Part shown: positions 41,229-49,791 of the stretch, piece by piece
How positions within the stretch are numbered: the stretch's first letter is position 1
Layout of the letters: each line of letters opens with the position of its first letter
Assembly (NCBI GenBank): GCA_022819745.1
Contig: JAJEGS010000022.1
Span: 36,699-100,698 of the forward strand
Length of the DNA stretch: 64,000 nt
Direction: 5' to 3'
From: Candidatus Latescibacterota bacterium
GTDB taxonomy: Bacteria > Latescibacterota > UBA2968 > UBA8231
Translations under genes and position numbers: made by a program
The notes under the pieces: model-generated
Told to the model about the DNA's origin: nothing
What the model saw: the letters and a program-made list of their open reading frames with translations, nothing else
The model's database searches: none

Positions 41229-43490
41229 TCAGTAGGCCACCACAACCGCAGCGACCGCTCTAGCTTGCCCCGTCTTGGCGTCCAGCGCAATGCTGAACAC
41301 GTAGTTGCCCGGCGGCACCAACCGGCCCGCGTCGTCGCGCCCATCCCAAAGCCGGGCAAAGCGCCCACTCTGATCCAGCGCATCGTATAGATTCCGCACC
41401 GGCCGACCGGCTAGATCGAAAATCGCAACCCGCAGCGGCGTAGGACGCCCTACATTGGTCAAGTCGTATTGCAGCTCGGCTTGGTCGTTGACTCCGTCCC
41501 CATTGGGAGTAAAGACCGGCGGCTGGGCGCGCACGTTGATCAGCAGTTCGCCGGAGATGGGCACTTTCACCGACAGATTGCCCTCAAAAGGCGTGCCCAA
41601 CGCCTGCGTGTCCGGGTCGCCGTCCCCTAAATCGGCCGCATTGCCAGCCACCACGCTCTGTCCCAACCGGCCCTCAGATGCGGTATTAAACACTTGGCCG
41701 CTAAACGTAGTCCCGAAACGCAGGACCGCGTTTTCAAAACTCACCCGTAACTCCGTGTCGTCCTCACCTACGGTCGGAAACTCAATGGCAAAGGCATCGT
41801 CGGCTACCTCTACGACTGCAAAGTCGCCGCGCATTACCGGTAACTCGTCGAGCACTGCGCCGCTGAAATCGGCTTCCAGCACATCGCCTTCAGGCGGCCG
41901 TATCCGCACCTCACCTACCCGTTCCACCCGGAGCGGGGTAGCAATCCGCAGACGATTAAAACCCCGATCCTGACCGGAGCGGAACTTGCTCCTTACCGCG
42001 TAGGTGAAGTCCGTCTGCTCGCCCAAGGCCGCGCTACGAGGACCGATCTCGGCGATCAATTCCTCGGCAAAGGGCGACGGCAGCACGTCAAAGGAAAGCC
42101 CTCCAACCCCCGTGGCCGCCTCAAAGTCGTCGCTGAAGAACTCGATCATAAATTGGAAGTAGCGCCTCGGGCTTGGCGAGACGACAGGCCCCCCCGCACC
42201 CTCAGTGCCTAAATCCGCCAAGGAGACGATGCTGCTCGCGGGATAGGGCGGCGACCACGCACTCCAGTTGCTCACATCATTGCGGATCGTCGCCCGGTCG
42301 CCGCGCGGAAGTTTCTTGTAGTCGGCCTCGCTCAACGTCACCTGCTCCCGCTCCTCCTGCGACAGCGCATTAAATGCCTGCACCGCGTCGCGCAAATCCA
42401 CTTCCTCGTTGTCGAGTATCTCCGCGACCAACGCTTGCAGCGCCTCATCTTCAATGTCTTTGGCGAATTTCCACGGCACCCCCACCTCGCCCGTGCCTAG
42501 GCCGCTACTGATCCCGGTACCACTGCTGACCCCAGCCCCATCCGATTGCAACCCAACATTGCCCCCACCAACGCGGAAGATCTTCTCGCCAGGCCGCACC
42601 TTGTTGAATTCCACCGGCTCGGGATCAATACCCGTACGCGTGCGCACCGCAATCCGCGAGAGCTGCGGGTCGCCAACCTGCTCCTGCACCCAGCGCACAT
42701 GGCCCAGCAGTGCTAGGTCGCCAAAGTCGAAGATGTTGGAGATATAGACGGCCTCGGGCACAAAGCCCGTGCCAAAGACCTGGAACTCGGCAATGTCAAA
42801 GCCCAGCGCCGTCAGAGACTTGAGCCGCACGAAGCGCACGTATTGCGGCGGGATGCGGATATCGACGACCGCCTCTTCGTTTTGGCCCTCCAGCGCCACG
42901 CTCGTGCGGATGGGCACCCCCTCGCGCTGGGTGTCCGGCGTACCGTCGTTGATGAAGATCTCAAAGCTGCGCATGAAGTCGTTCTGGAAGGGGAAATTCG
43001 GCGCGGGAAACTCCGGCGCGGCATTGCGCGGAAAAAAGCGGAAGCGATCAACGCCAAAGCGCGCACCCAAATCCAAGTCGATGATCAGCCCCAAAACCTG
43101 GGCACTTTTGGCCCCGGCACTCAAGCGCAGATCGAGTCCACTCTGGCCGTCGTTGTCGATGAGCTTGGCCAGTTCGCCGCGAACATTGAGGTTGTTGGGC
43201 GAGGTGATCGAACCGCCGCGCGACTCGGTGTTGGCCCCAAGGGCGATGTTTAGCGTGGTATCGGCGCGCTGGGGAAAAATCCAGTCCGCAAAATTAGCGG
43301 CTGCAAAGTCGATAACGCCGCCGGGCGCGTTGGTATTCTCAACACTTTGGGCACTGCGAATGACCTTGGCTTGGATCTCGCCGCCACCATCGCGCCAACT
43401 CAATCCACTCGCACCGACGACGATAGTGTCGGCAGCGGCGGGCAGGGCACTAACAGCAATAAAGACAGCACAAAGAAGGGGATATTTCAT
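41229..43490 (-). CDS. Secreted discoidin-like protein with FlgD/CHU_C C-terminus, third copy
   Basis: The 753-residue protein begins with a signal peptide (residues 1-20, ending ALPAAA). It shares with the proteins at 25366 and 28152 the region before EFQVFGTGFVPEAVYISNIFDFG (compare EFEIYGKGFTPTARYVSNVLDLG), the GWS/NWSAWSPPY motif, and the FTPNGDGVND domain from residue 660 ending AVVVAY. A Gly/Ser-rich insert (GVSSGTGISSGLGTGEVG) near residue 325 is unique. Surface location and ligand binding are inferred from the domain types. It converges with the coiled-coil gene at 40783. Confidence 0.84.
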   Translation of the reverse strand: MKYPLLCAVFIAVSALPAAADTIVVGASGLSWRDGGGEIQAKVIRSAQSVENTNAPGGVIDFAAANFADWIFPQRADTTLNIALGANTESRGGSITSPNNLNVRGELAKLIDNDGQSGLDLRLSAGAKSAQVLGLIIDLDLGARFGVDRFRFFPRNAAPEFPAPNFPFQNDFMRSFEIFINDGTPDTQREGVPIRTSVALEGQNEEAVVDIRIPPQYVRFVRLKSLTALGFDIAEFQVFGTGFVPEAVYISNIFDFGDLALLGHVRWVQEQVGDPQLSRIAVRTRTGIDPEPVEFNKVRPGEKIFRVGGGNVGLQSDGAGVSSGTGISSGLGTGEVGVPWKFAKDIEDEALQALVAEILDNEEVDLRDAVQAFNALSQEEREQVTLSEADYKKLPRGDRATIRNDVSNWSAWSPPYPASSIVSLADLGTEGAGGPVVSPSPRRYFQFMIEFFSDDFEAATGVGGLSFDVLPSPFAEELIAEIGPRSAALGEQTDFTYAVRSKFRSGQDRGFNRLRIATPLRVERVGEVRIRPPEGDVLEADFSGAVLDELPVMRGDFAVVEVADDAFAIEFPTVGEDDTELRVSFENAVLRFGTTFSGQVFNTASEGRLGQSVVAGNAADLGDGDPDTQALGTPFEGNLSVKVPISGELLINVRAQPPVFTPNGDGVNDQAELQYDLTNVGRPTPLRVAIFDLAGRPVRNLYDALDQSGRFARLWDGRDDAGRLVPPGNYVFSIALDAKTGQARAVAAVVVAY

Positions 43491-43560
43491 GGCTGTTTGT
43501 TACGCTTTTCCGCCGGACTTGTCAAGAATGAGCCGCGCAGGCGGCAGGGGAGAAAGGCAC

Positions 43561-43724
43561 TCCCCCAAATGGCAAAGACACCTAAGCAACCCATTGATGG
43601 ATACTGTTCGACACAGCTTGCGCCACCTAAAAGCCGCCCTATCAGACCGTCCGCTTTGGCATGGATATTGCAGTACACGCACCGAAAGCCGCCTTTTGGT
43701 GGTTTTTAGGTCTTCATTTATATT
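43561..43724. repeat. 164-bp intergenic repeat, copy 1
   Basis: Matches 45647-45810 in the same orientation over 164 bases without gaps, with 12 substitutions by my count. Its 3' part contains AAAGCCGCC-TTTTG-GTGGTTTTT, a hairpin with G-U pairs. It lies 24 bases before the DUF4160 gene. No transposase or open frame explains it. Confidence 0.88.
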
Positions 43725-43748
43725 TTTTTAGCTCTTGAGCCTAAACTC

Positions 43749-43982
43749 ATGCCAACAATCGTCATTGATGGATATCTATTTCGCTTCTACTCATCAGACC
43801 GATTTGAACCGCCGCACATGCATGTTATCAAGGCAGAAAAAGTAGCAAAAATCTGGCTACACCCTGTATCTGTAGAGTACAATCGTGGATACCACCGAGC
43901 AGAATTGAACCGAATTTTAAGACTGACCCACAAAAACTTGGAACAATTAGAGGATGCTTGGAATGCTTATTTCTCCCGATAA
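43749..43982 (+). CDS. DUF4160 protein
   Basis: The 77-residue protein matches the DUF4160 family throughout: MPTIVIDGYLFRFYSSDRFEPPHMHV, a KIWLHPV strand and the final LNRILRLTHKNLEQLEDAWN helix. These small proteins are nearly always found next to a DUF2442 protein, as here, and are regarded as a toxin-antitoxin-like pair, though function is not proven. The next gene overlaps it. Base composition looks more AT-rich than the neighbours, consistent with transfer. Confidence 0.88.
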   Translation: MPTIVIDGYLFRFYSSDRFEPPHMHVIKAEKVAKIWLHPVSVEYNRGYHRAELNRILRLTHKNLEQLEDAWNAYFSR

Positions 43983-44223
43983 AAAGACCGTCACCGCAAC
44001 AAGCGTCCGTTTTGACCACAACCTACTATATGTCGCCTTGAGTGATGGGCGCGAAATCAGCATCCTGTTGGACACTGTTTATTGGTTGGATTGGTTGCGC
44101 CGCGCAACCGACGAACAACGAGCCAACTGGTCCATAGAACCGGGCGGTTTTGCCATTTATTGGCAAGAGTTGGATGACGGCATTGAACTCTGCCATTTAT
44201 TGAGCCTCGAAGCCCTTTCCTGA
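43954..44223 (+). CDS. DUF2442 protein
   Basis: The 89-residue protein (86 if started at the ATG at 43963) has the DUF2442 pattern: VTATSVRFDHNLLYVALSDGREISI, then LDTVYWLDWLRRATDEQRANW and GFAIYWQELDDGIELCHLL. It overlaps the DUF4160 gene by 20-29 bases, so translation is coupled. In related loci the pair behaves as a compact mobile cassette. Confidence 0.88.
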   Translation: MLGMLISPDKKTVTATSVRFDHNLLYVALSDGREISILLDTVYWLDWLRRATDEQRANWSIEPGGFAIYWQELDDGIELCHLLSLEALS

Positions 44224-44346
44224 AATCGACATCCTCTGTATCCCCGTTCCCGCAAAAAGGTCGCGCACCAAGGGTCCGCTAACTCTGTATCGCTCTCGTG
44301 GGCCATCTCTCTCCTGCTTGGTTAGCCAGTGAATCACTAAAAAGTT

Positions 44347-44372
44347 GGAGGCCGGTGCGCTTATGGGCCTCC
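44347..44372 (+). terminator. Weak terminator-like hairpin after the DUF2442 gene
   Basis: GGAGGCC and GGCCTCC form a perfect 7-bp stem with a 12-base loop followed by TTT. The T-run is short, so this is tentative. Confidence 0.3.
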
Positions 44373-44491
44373 TTTGGGGTTCTATGTTGGGCGGTCCGGG
44401 CGACAGCGACGGCATTGGTATATTGACGCTACTTTTAGCTAGTCGTGCCGTCTCCACGTTGCGCTTAAATTTATACAGGGAGGAAACGAGC

Positions 44492-45583
44492 ATGGCTGCC
44501 CAACTGAACCGCTTCATGGCCCTATTCGCCCTGTGCGGGCTGTTGACCCGGCCGGCGATGGCCGCGAGCGCCGATAGTCTTTCGACACAGACGAAAGCGA
44601 TGGACACCTCGCTCGACTACTGGACGGGCCGTATCGAACGGGACACGACCTGGCGCGACACCGTGTATGTCAGCGGCGATATGACCATTGCGTCGGGAAC
44701 AACCCTGACCTTGGCACCCGATACGCAGGTCCTCTTCCTGCCCTACCGCGATGATACCCAAGGCGGCTTGGACTCCACCCGTGCGGAACTGACCGTCGAG
44801 GGACGGCTGCATGCCCAAGCCGAGGGTATCGTCTTTCGTTCGGCGGCGGCTACTTCGTTGGGGGCCGACTGGTATGGCATTGTCGTCGAGCGCGGTGGCC
44901 TCGCCAACGTATCCAACGCCGCGATACGAGACGGTCTTCGTTGCTTGTATGCCAAGATGGGCGGGCGTGTCACGATGGACCATGTCGCCTTTGCCAACTG
45001 CGGGAAGCCGACCGCACAATCGTTTTCTCGGAGATCGGCAGCTAGCGATAGCCTGTCGGCACTGGGTACTTCCCCTCAAGCGGTGGTCGGCGACAGTGCA
45101 AATACCACGGAAGAGTCCTTGCTCAACAGCGTATTTATGGGCCAGCCCTTCCGTTTTTCGGCGGCGGTCAGCGACAGTACGAAGGACGACATGAAACCCG
45201 ACAAACGGATTTTCAACAAGCAGATCCATGGTGCTTTAGGGGGTTTTATAATCGCTCTGGGGTCATTTTCAGCCTCAGAAGAGTCGGCCAGTATATTAGT
45301 GCCAATCGCTTATTCGTTGGGAACGGCGATTGGCGTGAGTAAAATTGATCCGCACGACCGATTCATCGCATCCCTAGGCGGCAGCGTGGTGGGATTAATC
45401 GGAGGCATTGGATTGACGAGTATCAGTAAAGTGCTTTTTCCGTCCCTACTTGTCGGTCCTATTATCGGTGCGACGATAATGTCCGAATGGTCGCGCAAGC
45501 CCCCTCAAGCCCGCCGCGTCTCCGTCGGTCTGATACCGGCCCCCAAGGGAGGCCTATCCGCCGTCGCCACGCTGCGCTTTTGA
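44492..45583 (+). CDS. Exported protein with beta-helix-like half and glycine-rich membrane half
   Basis: GGGAGG eight bases before ATG 44492 sets the start (363 residues); the open frame upstream to 44345 is unlikely. Residues 1-24 are a signal peptide (ending TRPAMA). Residues 40-165 contain short strand turns such as GTTLTLAPDTQVLF, ELTVEGRLHAQAEG and GRVTMDHVAFANCG, as in right-handed beta-helices. Residues 230-340 hold two or three Gly-rich hydrophobic stretches (GGSVVGLIGGIGL, LLVGPIIGATIM), which could span or coat a membrane. I do not recognise a family. The fold call is inference. Confidence 0.7.
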   Translation: MAAQLNRFMALFALCGLLTRPAMAASADSLSTQTKAMDTSLDYWTGRIERDTTWRDTVYVSGDMTIASGTTLTLAPDTQVLFLPYRDDTQGGLDSTRAELTVEGRLHAQAEGIVFRSAAATSLGADWYGIVVERGGLANVSNAAIRDGLRCLYAKMGGRVTMDHVAFANCGKPTAQSFSRRSAASDSLSALGTSPQAVVGDSANTTEESLLNSVFMGQPFRFSAAVSDSTKDDMKPDKRIFNKQIHGALGGFIIALGSFSASEESASILVPIAYSLGTAIGVSKIDPHDRFIASLGGSVVGLIGGIGLTSISKVLFPSLLVGPIIGATIMSEWSRKPPQARRVSVGLIPAPKGGLSAVATLRF

Positions 45584-45646
45584 ACGTTGCTCATCCATAC
45601 ATCGGCGCAATACCCTGCTAGCACCAGCTTTCGGCGGGTTTCGTAT

Positions 45647-45810
45647 TCCCCCAAGCGACAAAGACACCTAAGCAACCCATTGATGGATACTGTTCGACAC
45701 AGCTTGAGCCACCTAAAAGCCGCCCTATCAGACCGTCCGCTCTGGCATGGATATTGCAGGACACGCACCAGAAGCCGCCTGTTGGTGGTTTTTAGTCCTT
45801 CGTTTATATT
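45647..45810. repeat. 164-bp intergenic repeat, copy 2
   Basis: Second copy of the element at 43561-43724, same orientation and length. It lies 21 bases before a coiled-coil gene, whereas copy 1 lies before a DUF4160 gene, so the element is not tied to one downstream gene. Confidence 0.88.
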
Positions 45811-45831
45811 CCCCCACTGAGGAGTCCAGCC

Positions 45832-46176
45832 ATGAGCGAAAGCACCGACCCCCAAACTCGTACGGTCCCTACCCCTGAAGAAATGCCTTGGAGCATTAGC
45901 TATCTGCGCGACGATATTAAAGATCTGTGCACCCAGATAGGTGCCCTACATGAGCGCATCGACGAAACTAACCGATCATTGGGCAACCGCATTGACGAAA
46001 CCAACAGGCGCATTGACGAGATCAACCGCTCGTTGGGCGACCGCATCGACGAGACCAACCGCTCATTGGGCGAACAAATTCGCGCACTCCATAAGCGCAT
46101 GGACACCTATTTCCTTTGGATGATGGGCACGTTGGTGGCCATCACCAGCGTCCTCATCGCCGTCATCAAGCTCTGA
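45832..46176 (+). CDS. Coiled-coil protein with C-terminal membrane anchor, second copy
   Basis: The 114-residue protein is a shorter paralogue of the one at 40783: head WSISYLRDDIKDL, coil units RIDETNR, RIDEINRSLGD and RIDETNRSLGE, then LHKRMDTYFLWMMGTLVAITSV and LIAVIKL at the end, nearly identical in the tail. The difference in repeat number between the two supports expansion or contraction of the coil. GAGG lies about eight bases before the ATG. Confidence 0.8.
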   Translation: MSESTDPQTRTVPTPEEMPWSISYLRDDIKDLCTQIGALHERIDETNRSLGNRIDETNRRIDEINRSLGDRIDETNRSLGEQIRALHKRMDTYFLWMMGTLVAITSVLIAVIKL

Positions 46177-46351
46177 CCTGCCCCTCATCGGCCGGCCCCT
46201 CGAACGCGGTCGAGCTTACCAGCCGTCAACCATGCGACCGGCCTCGTCGCGGAAGAGCATGACCGACAACAGTACTATCGCGACGATGGCCGCACCGTAG
46301 CGTTCCAGTTGGCGCGGCCTATCCCTGCGATGCGTCCCAATTATAGCCCGT

Positions 46352-47890
46352 ATGCTACCCAAACTCTCATTTGCTGCCTTGCTCTGCTGGAGCACCGCCT
46401 TGAGCGCCCAGACGCCCGCGGCCGATACCACCATCGCCGGTCAAACCCTGCCCCTGCTCCCCATTGAGACACTAATCGCCCAGCTACAACGCCCGGCCAA
46501 CGGCCCAGCCGTCGTCCACCGGCAAGTCGCCTTCCGCGAACGCCTGTTTGCGCCAACTTCGGGACTCGACACCCTGCGCGTCCCCCTCGACTTGGAGGAA
46601 GTGTACTTTCTCGACGAGGTATCCTTCAGCCAAGTCGCGTTCCTCGCCCCAGTGCGCTTTGAACGCGCCCACTTCGCCGGTGGCCTCTCCTTTGCCGAAG
46701 CGCACTTTACCGCCGCCTTCTCCCTACGCGCAAGCCATCTGGCCAAACACGCAACCTTCCAAAAAACCCACTTCCTCGGCGACGCCGACCTAACCGCAAG
46801 CCGCTTCGCCGGAGTCGCCTCCTTCGTCGGCGTGCGCTTTGCCGGCCAACGCGCCAACTTCGCCCAGACCCAATTCGACAACGCTGCCTATTTCGAGCAG
46901 GCCGCCTTTGCCGCGCCAGCCACCTTCACCGACGCTGCCTTCGCCGGAATCGCCTCTTTCAAGGAGACCACTTGGGCGCAGCCTCTATCTTTCGCTGGAG
47001 TCCGCTTCGCCGACCGAGCGCTGTTTTGGGACGCGCGCTTCGCCGAAGACGTGTCCTTCGACAGCGGACGTGCCGACGGAGAAGCCGCCTTCGACCGAGC
47101 GCGGTTCAGCGGCGAGGCATCCTTTGCCGACTTCACCTTTGCGCGGGCGGCGCGCTTTCGCAGTGCGACCTTTGGCCAAGCCCGCTTTGACGGAGCTTAC
47201 TTCCGCCAAGAAGCCGACTTCAGCGAGAGCGAGGGCCGCATCATCCACCTCGGCGCATTCTTCAACCGCTCCCTCGACCTGAGCCGCGCTGCCTTCGCCC
47301 TGATCGACCTGCGGACAGCCGGAGCGGATTCGACCTTCGCCGCGGACAGCCACCTCTACTTGCACCAGCCGCGCTTCGGCCGCATCCAAGTGCGTTGGCC
47401 CCAGCTAGCAGGCCATCTCGCCACAGCCGACTCAACCCACGCCGCCCTCGACCCAACCTACGCCGCCCTGTACCACCAATTCCTAGCCCAAGGCTTGAAC
47501 GGCGATGCCGCAGCCTGCCACGCCGAGCGCATGGACCACCAGCGCCTCGCACGCGCTTGGAACGAGCCAGCGCGCTGGGGCCTAGAACTGTGGCGACTAA
47601 GTTCGAATTACGGCACAGCCCCCCAGCGAATAATCGCCTTTATGATCGCCATCGTCCTCCTCTGCGGCTTGGCGTACCGCACAGCTTCCAACTCCATGTG
47701 CTCCGCCTCCGGCGCAACCCACCCCACCCTTGCCAACTGCATCGTCTTCAGCCTCTACACCTTCATCCACGTCAACTCCCGCGCTTGGGATGCGACGGGC
47801 AAGCTCAAGCTCCTCGCTGTCGCCGAGGCCCTGCTAGGCTGGGTGTCCTTCGGCCTGCTCATCGCCGTAGCTTTGGCCCACGTGCTGTGA
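46352..47890 (+). CDS. Pentapeptide-repeat protein fused to a channel-like membrane tail
   Basis: The 512-residue protein has a signal peptide (residues 1-19), then, from about 60 to 310, many A-x-F-x-x / A-D/N-F-like pentapeptide units (VSFSQVAFLAPVRFERAHF, ASFKETTWAQ, ARFDGAYF) that build a right-handed quadrilateral helix. The tail has two membrane segments (IIAFMIAIVLLCGLAY, LLGWVSFGLLIAVALAHVL) around a pore-loop-like FSLYTFIHVNSRAWD. In ion channels that loop reads S-x-x-T-F/x-TVGYGD, so the filter is not conserved. It could be a mechanosensor or a non-selective relative; function is inferred from architecture only. Confidence 0.8.
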   Translation: MLPKLSFAALLCWSTALSAQTPAADTTIAGQTLPLLPIETLIAQLQRPANGPAVVHRQVAFRERLFAPTSGLDTLRVPLDLEEVYFLDEVSFSQVAFLAPVRFERAHFAGGLSFAEAHFTAAFSLRASHLAKHATFQKTHFLGDADLTASRFAGVASFVGVRFAGQRANFAQTQFDNAAYFEQAAFAAPATFTDAAFAGIASFKETTWAQPLSFAGVRFADRALFWDARFAEDVSFDSGRADGEAAFDRARFSGEASFADFTFARAARFRSATFGQARFDGAYFRQEADFSESEGRIIHLGAFFNRSLDLSRAAFALIDLRTAGADSTFAADSHLYLHQPRFGRIQVRWPQLAGHLATADSTHAALDPTYAALYHQFLAQGLNGDAAACHAERMDHQRLARAWNEPARWGLELWRLSSNYGTAPQRIIAFMIAIVLLCGLAYRTASNSMCSASGATHPTLANCIVFSLYTFIHVNSRAWDATGKLKLLAVAEALLGWVSFGLLIAVALAHVL

Positions 47891-47906
47891 CTCGGCCTCT
47901 TCTACC

Positions 47907-48098
47907 TTATTGCTGGCGGTCCGCCACCAGCACCCCACCCCTTGCCCAGTTCTCGCGCTCGCATTCTTCGAGCACTACCGTCGTCCCCTCCCGGGGCGCA
48001 TCGCAGGTGTCCACGATGGCTTGGGTCAGCGCTTCGACTAAGGCCCGCTTCTGCTCGGTGGAACGCCCTGCAAGCATCTTCACGTTGATAAACGGCAT
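47907..48098 (-). CDS. 4-oxalocrotonate tautomerase-family protein
   Basis: The 63-residue protein begins M-P, so Pro1 after Met removal is the catalytic base, with Arg11 (AGRSTEQK) in the normal position and the ENWARGG-like C-terminal motif of the family. AGGAG stands eight bases before the ATG. These enzymes form small oligomers and tautomerise enols in aromatic or other carbon catabolism. No aromatic-degradation genes lie nearby, so the substrate is open. Confidence 0.9.
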   Translation of the reverse strand: MPFINVKMLAGRSTEQKRALVEALTQAIVDTCDAPREGTTVVLEECERENWARGGVLVADRQQ

Positions 48099-48129
48099 CG
48101 TCCGTTCTCCTGTTTAGTGGTTAGTAGAC

Positions 48130-49791
48130 ATGTGTCTGGTCTCACAATCTGCACGCTCGCGTATCCGATTTCAAGTATGGGGTCTCGCCCTCGCCAGCAT
48201 CCTCAGCGCCTGCGCTCCCCAAGACCCTCCAGCACCGCTAGTGCATTTCGCCGACGCTGGAGACGCCGCTGGCATCGACTTCGTTCACTACAATGGCTTT
48301 TCCGGCTCCTACTACTACGTCGAAACCTTCGGTGCCGGAGCCGCCTTCCTCGACTACGACGGCGATGGCCGCCTCGACCTCTACCTCGCCAACGGCACCT
48401 ACCTGACCGGTCATCCCCCAGATCCACTGCCGGTCAACCGCCTCTATCGCAACGCAGGCGAGGGCACCTTCGCCGACGTCACCGCCCACAGCGGCAGTGC
48501 TGACCCCGGCTACGGCTTCGGCGTCGCAGCCGCAGACTACGATGCCGACGGCGACACCGACCTATTCGTCGCCAACTACGGCCCCAATGCCCTCTACCGC
48601 AACGACCAAGGCACCTTTGCCAAAACGCCAGCCGGCCTAGCAGATCCACGCTGGGGCTCCAGTGCCGGTTTCCTCGACTACGACCGCGACGGCGATCTCG
48701 ACCTATTCGTCGCCAATTACGTGCGCTATGCCCTCGACGATGAATCCGTTTGCCAACAAGGCCAAGTGCGCTCGTACTGCGAGCCGAGTGTATACGACCC
48801 CACCGGCGACCTTCTCTACCGCAACGACGGCAACACCTTCGCCGACGTCACCGAGGCGACCGGCATCACACTCAAGGGCAAGGGACTGGGCGTCGCGCTG
48901 GCCGACTACGACCGCGACGGCGACACCGACATCTACGTGGCCAACGACGGCACCATGAACTTCCTCTACGCCAACCAGCACAGCACCTTCGCCGAAGTGG
49001 GCTTGATTGCCGGCACCCGCTACAACGAGCACGGGCACGCCGACGCAGGCATGGGCGTCGATTTTGGCGACTACGACCGCGATGGCGACGCCGATCTCTT
49101 TGTCACCAACTTCGCCTTTGAAACCAACGCCCTCTACCGCAACGACGGCCAAGGCCAATTCGCCGTCGCCACCCAGCGCTTGGGGCTGGCCGATCCCTCG
49201 TACCGGCCCCTCGGCTTTGGCACCAAGTTCTTCGACTACGACAACGACGGAGACCTCGACCTCTTCGCTGCCAACGGCCACGTCATCGACCGCATTGCAG
49301 AGGTGGATTCGAGCCAGACCTATCGGCAACCCAACCAGATGTTCCGCAACGACGCGGGTCGCCGCTTTGCCGACGTCTCGGCTGCGTTGGGACCAGATTT
49401 CCAAAAGGCCAACGCCGGCCGGGCCACCGCAGTCGCCGACTACGACGACGACGGCGACCTCGATCTCCTAGTGACCACGGTAGCGGCCCAGCCACGACTG
49501 TTGCGCAACGACGGTGGCAATGCCCATCACTGGCTACAAATCCTGTTGGTGGGAAAGATCCACCCCGACGCCCTCGGCACGCGGGTAGAGGTTGTGGCCG
49601 ACGGGGTGCGCCAAGTACAGGAGCGCCAATCAGGCGGCAGCTATCTATCCAGCCACGACCCGCGTCTGCACTTCGGGTTGGGCACTGCAACGAGCGCCCA
49701 AGTGGAAATCCACTGGCCGGACGGGACGTATCAGATCATAGAAAAGGTCGCCGCCAACCAAGTGCTCAAGGTAGCACAGCCGGACCCCTAG
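48130..49791 (+). CDS. FG-GAP/VCBS lipoprotein with ASPIC/UnbV C-terminus
   Basis: The 553-residue protein has a signal ending in the lipobox LSAC (about residue 28), then seven or more calcium-binding FG-GAP loops of the form D-Y-D-x-D-G-D-x-DL-F/Y, as in integrin-like beta-propellers, and a C-terminal ASPIC/UnbV region (NHWLQ-like AHHWLQILLVG, GTRVEVVADG, SGGSYLSSHDPRLHFGLG, VEIHWPDG). Such CRTAC1-like proteins are cell-surface or periplasmic. Its stop overlaps the convergent glycosyltransferase stop by four bases. Confidence 0.92.
   Translation: MCLVSQSARSRIRFQVWGLALASILSACAPQDPPAPLVHFADAGDAAGIDFVHYNGFSGSYYYVETFGAGAAFLDYDGDGRLDLYLANGTYLTGHPPDPLPVNRLYRNAGEGTFADVTAHSGSADPGYGFGVAAADYDADGDTDLFVANYGPNALYRNDQGTFAKTPAGLADPRWGSSAGFLDYDRDGDLDLFVANYVRYALDDESVCQQGQVRSYCEPSVYDPTGDLLYRNDGNTFADVTEATGITLKGKGLGVALADYDRDGDTDIYVANDGTMNFLYANQHSTFAEVGLIAGTRYNEHGHADAGMGVDFGDYDRDGDADLFVTNFAFETNALYRNDGQGQFAVATQRLGLADPSYRPLGFGTKFFDYDNDGDLDLFAANGHVIDRIAEVDSSQTYRQPNQMFRNDAGRRFADVSAALGPDFQKANAGRATAVADYDDDGDLDLLVTTVAAQPRLLRNDGGNAHHWLQILLVGKIHPDALGTRVEVVADGVRQVQERQSGGSYLSSHDPRLHFGLGTATSAQVEIHWPDGTYQIIEKVAANQVLKVAQPDP

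Noticed and set aside
43500..45855. Minus-strand frames (RVLQYPCQSGRSD...) present in both 164-bp repeats
   Set aside because: The frames differ after the repeat boundary and have no start signals; they are by-products of the DNA repeat.
46216..46434. Minus-strand frame with a hydrophobic segment (AAIVAIVLLSVMLF) before the pentapeptide gene
   Set aside because: Its start lies inside the signal-peptide region of the 46352 gene and no ribosome site is visible; it may be a fragment but cannot be supported.
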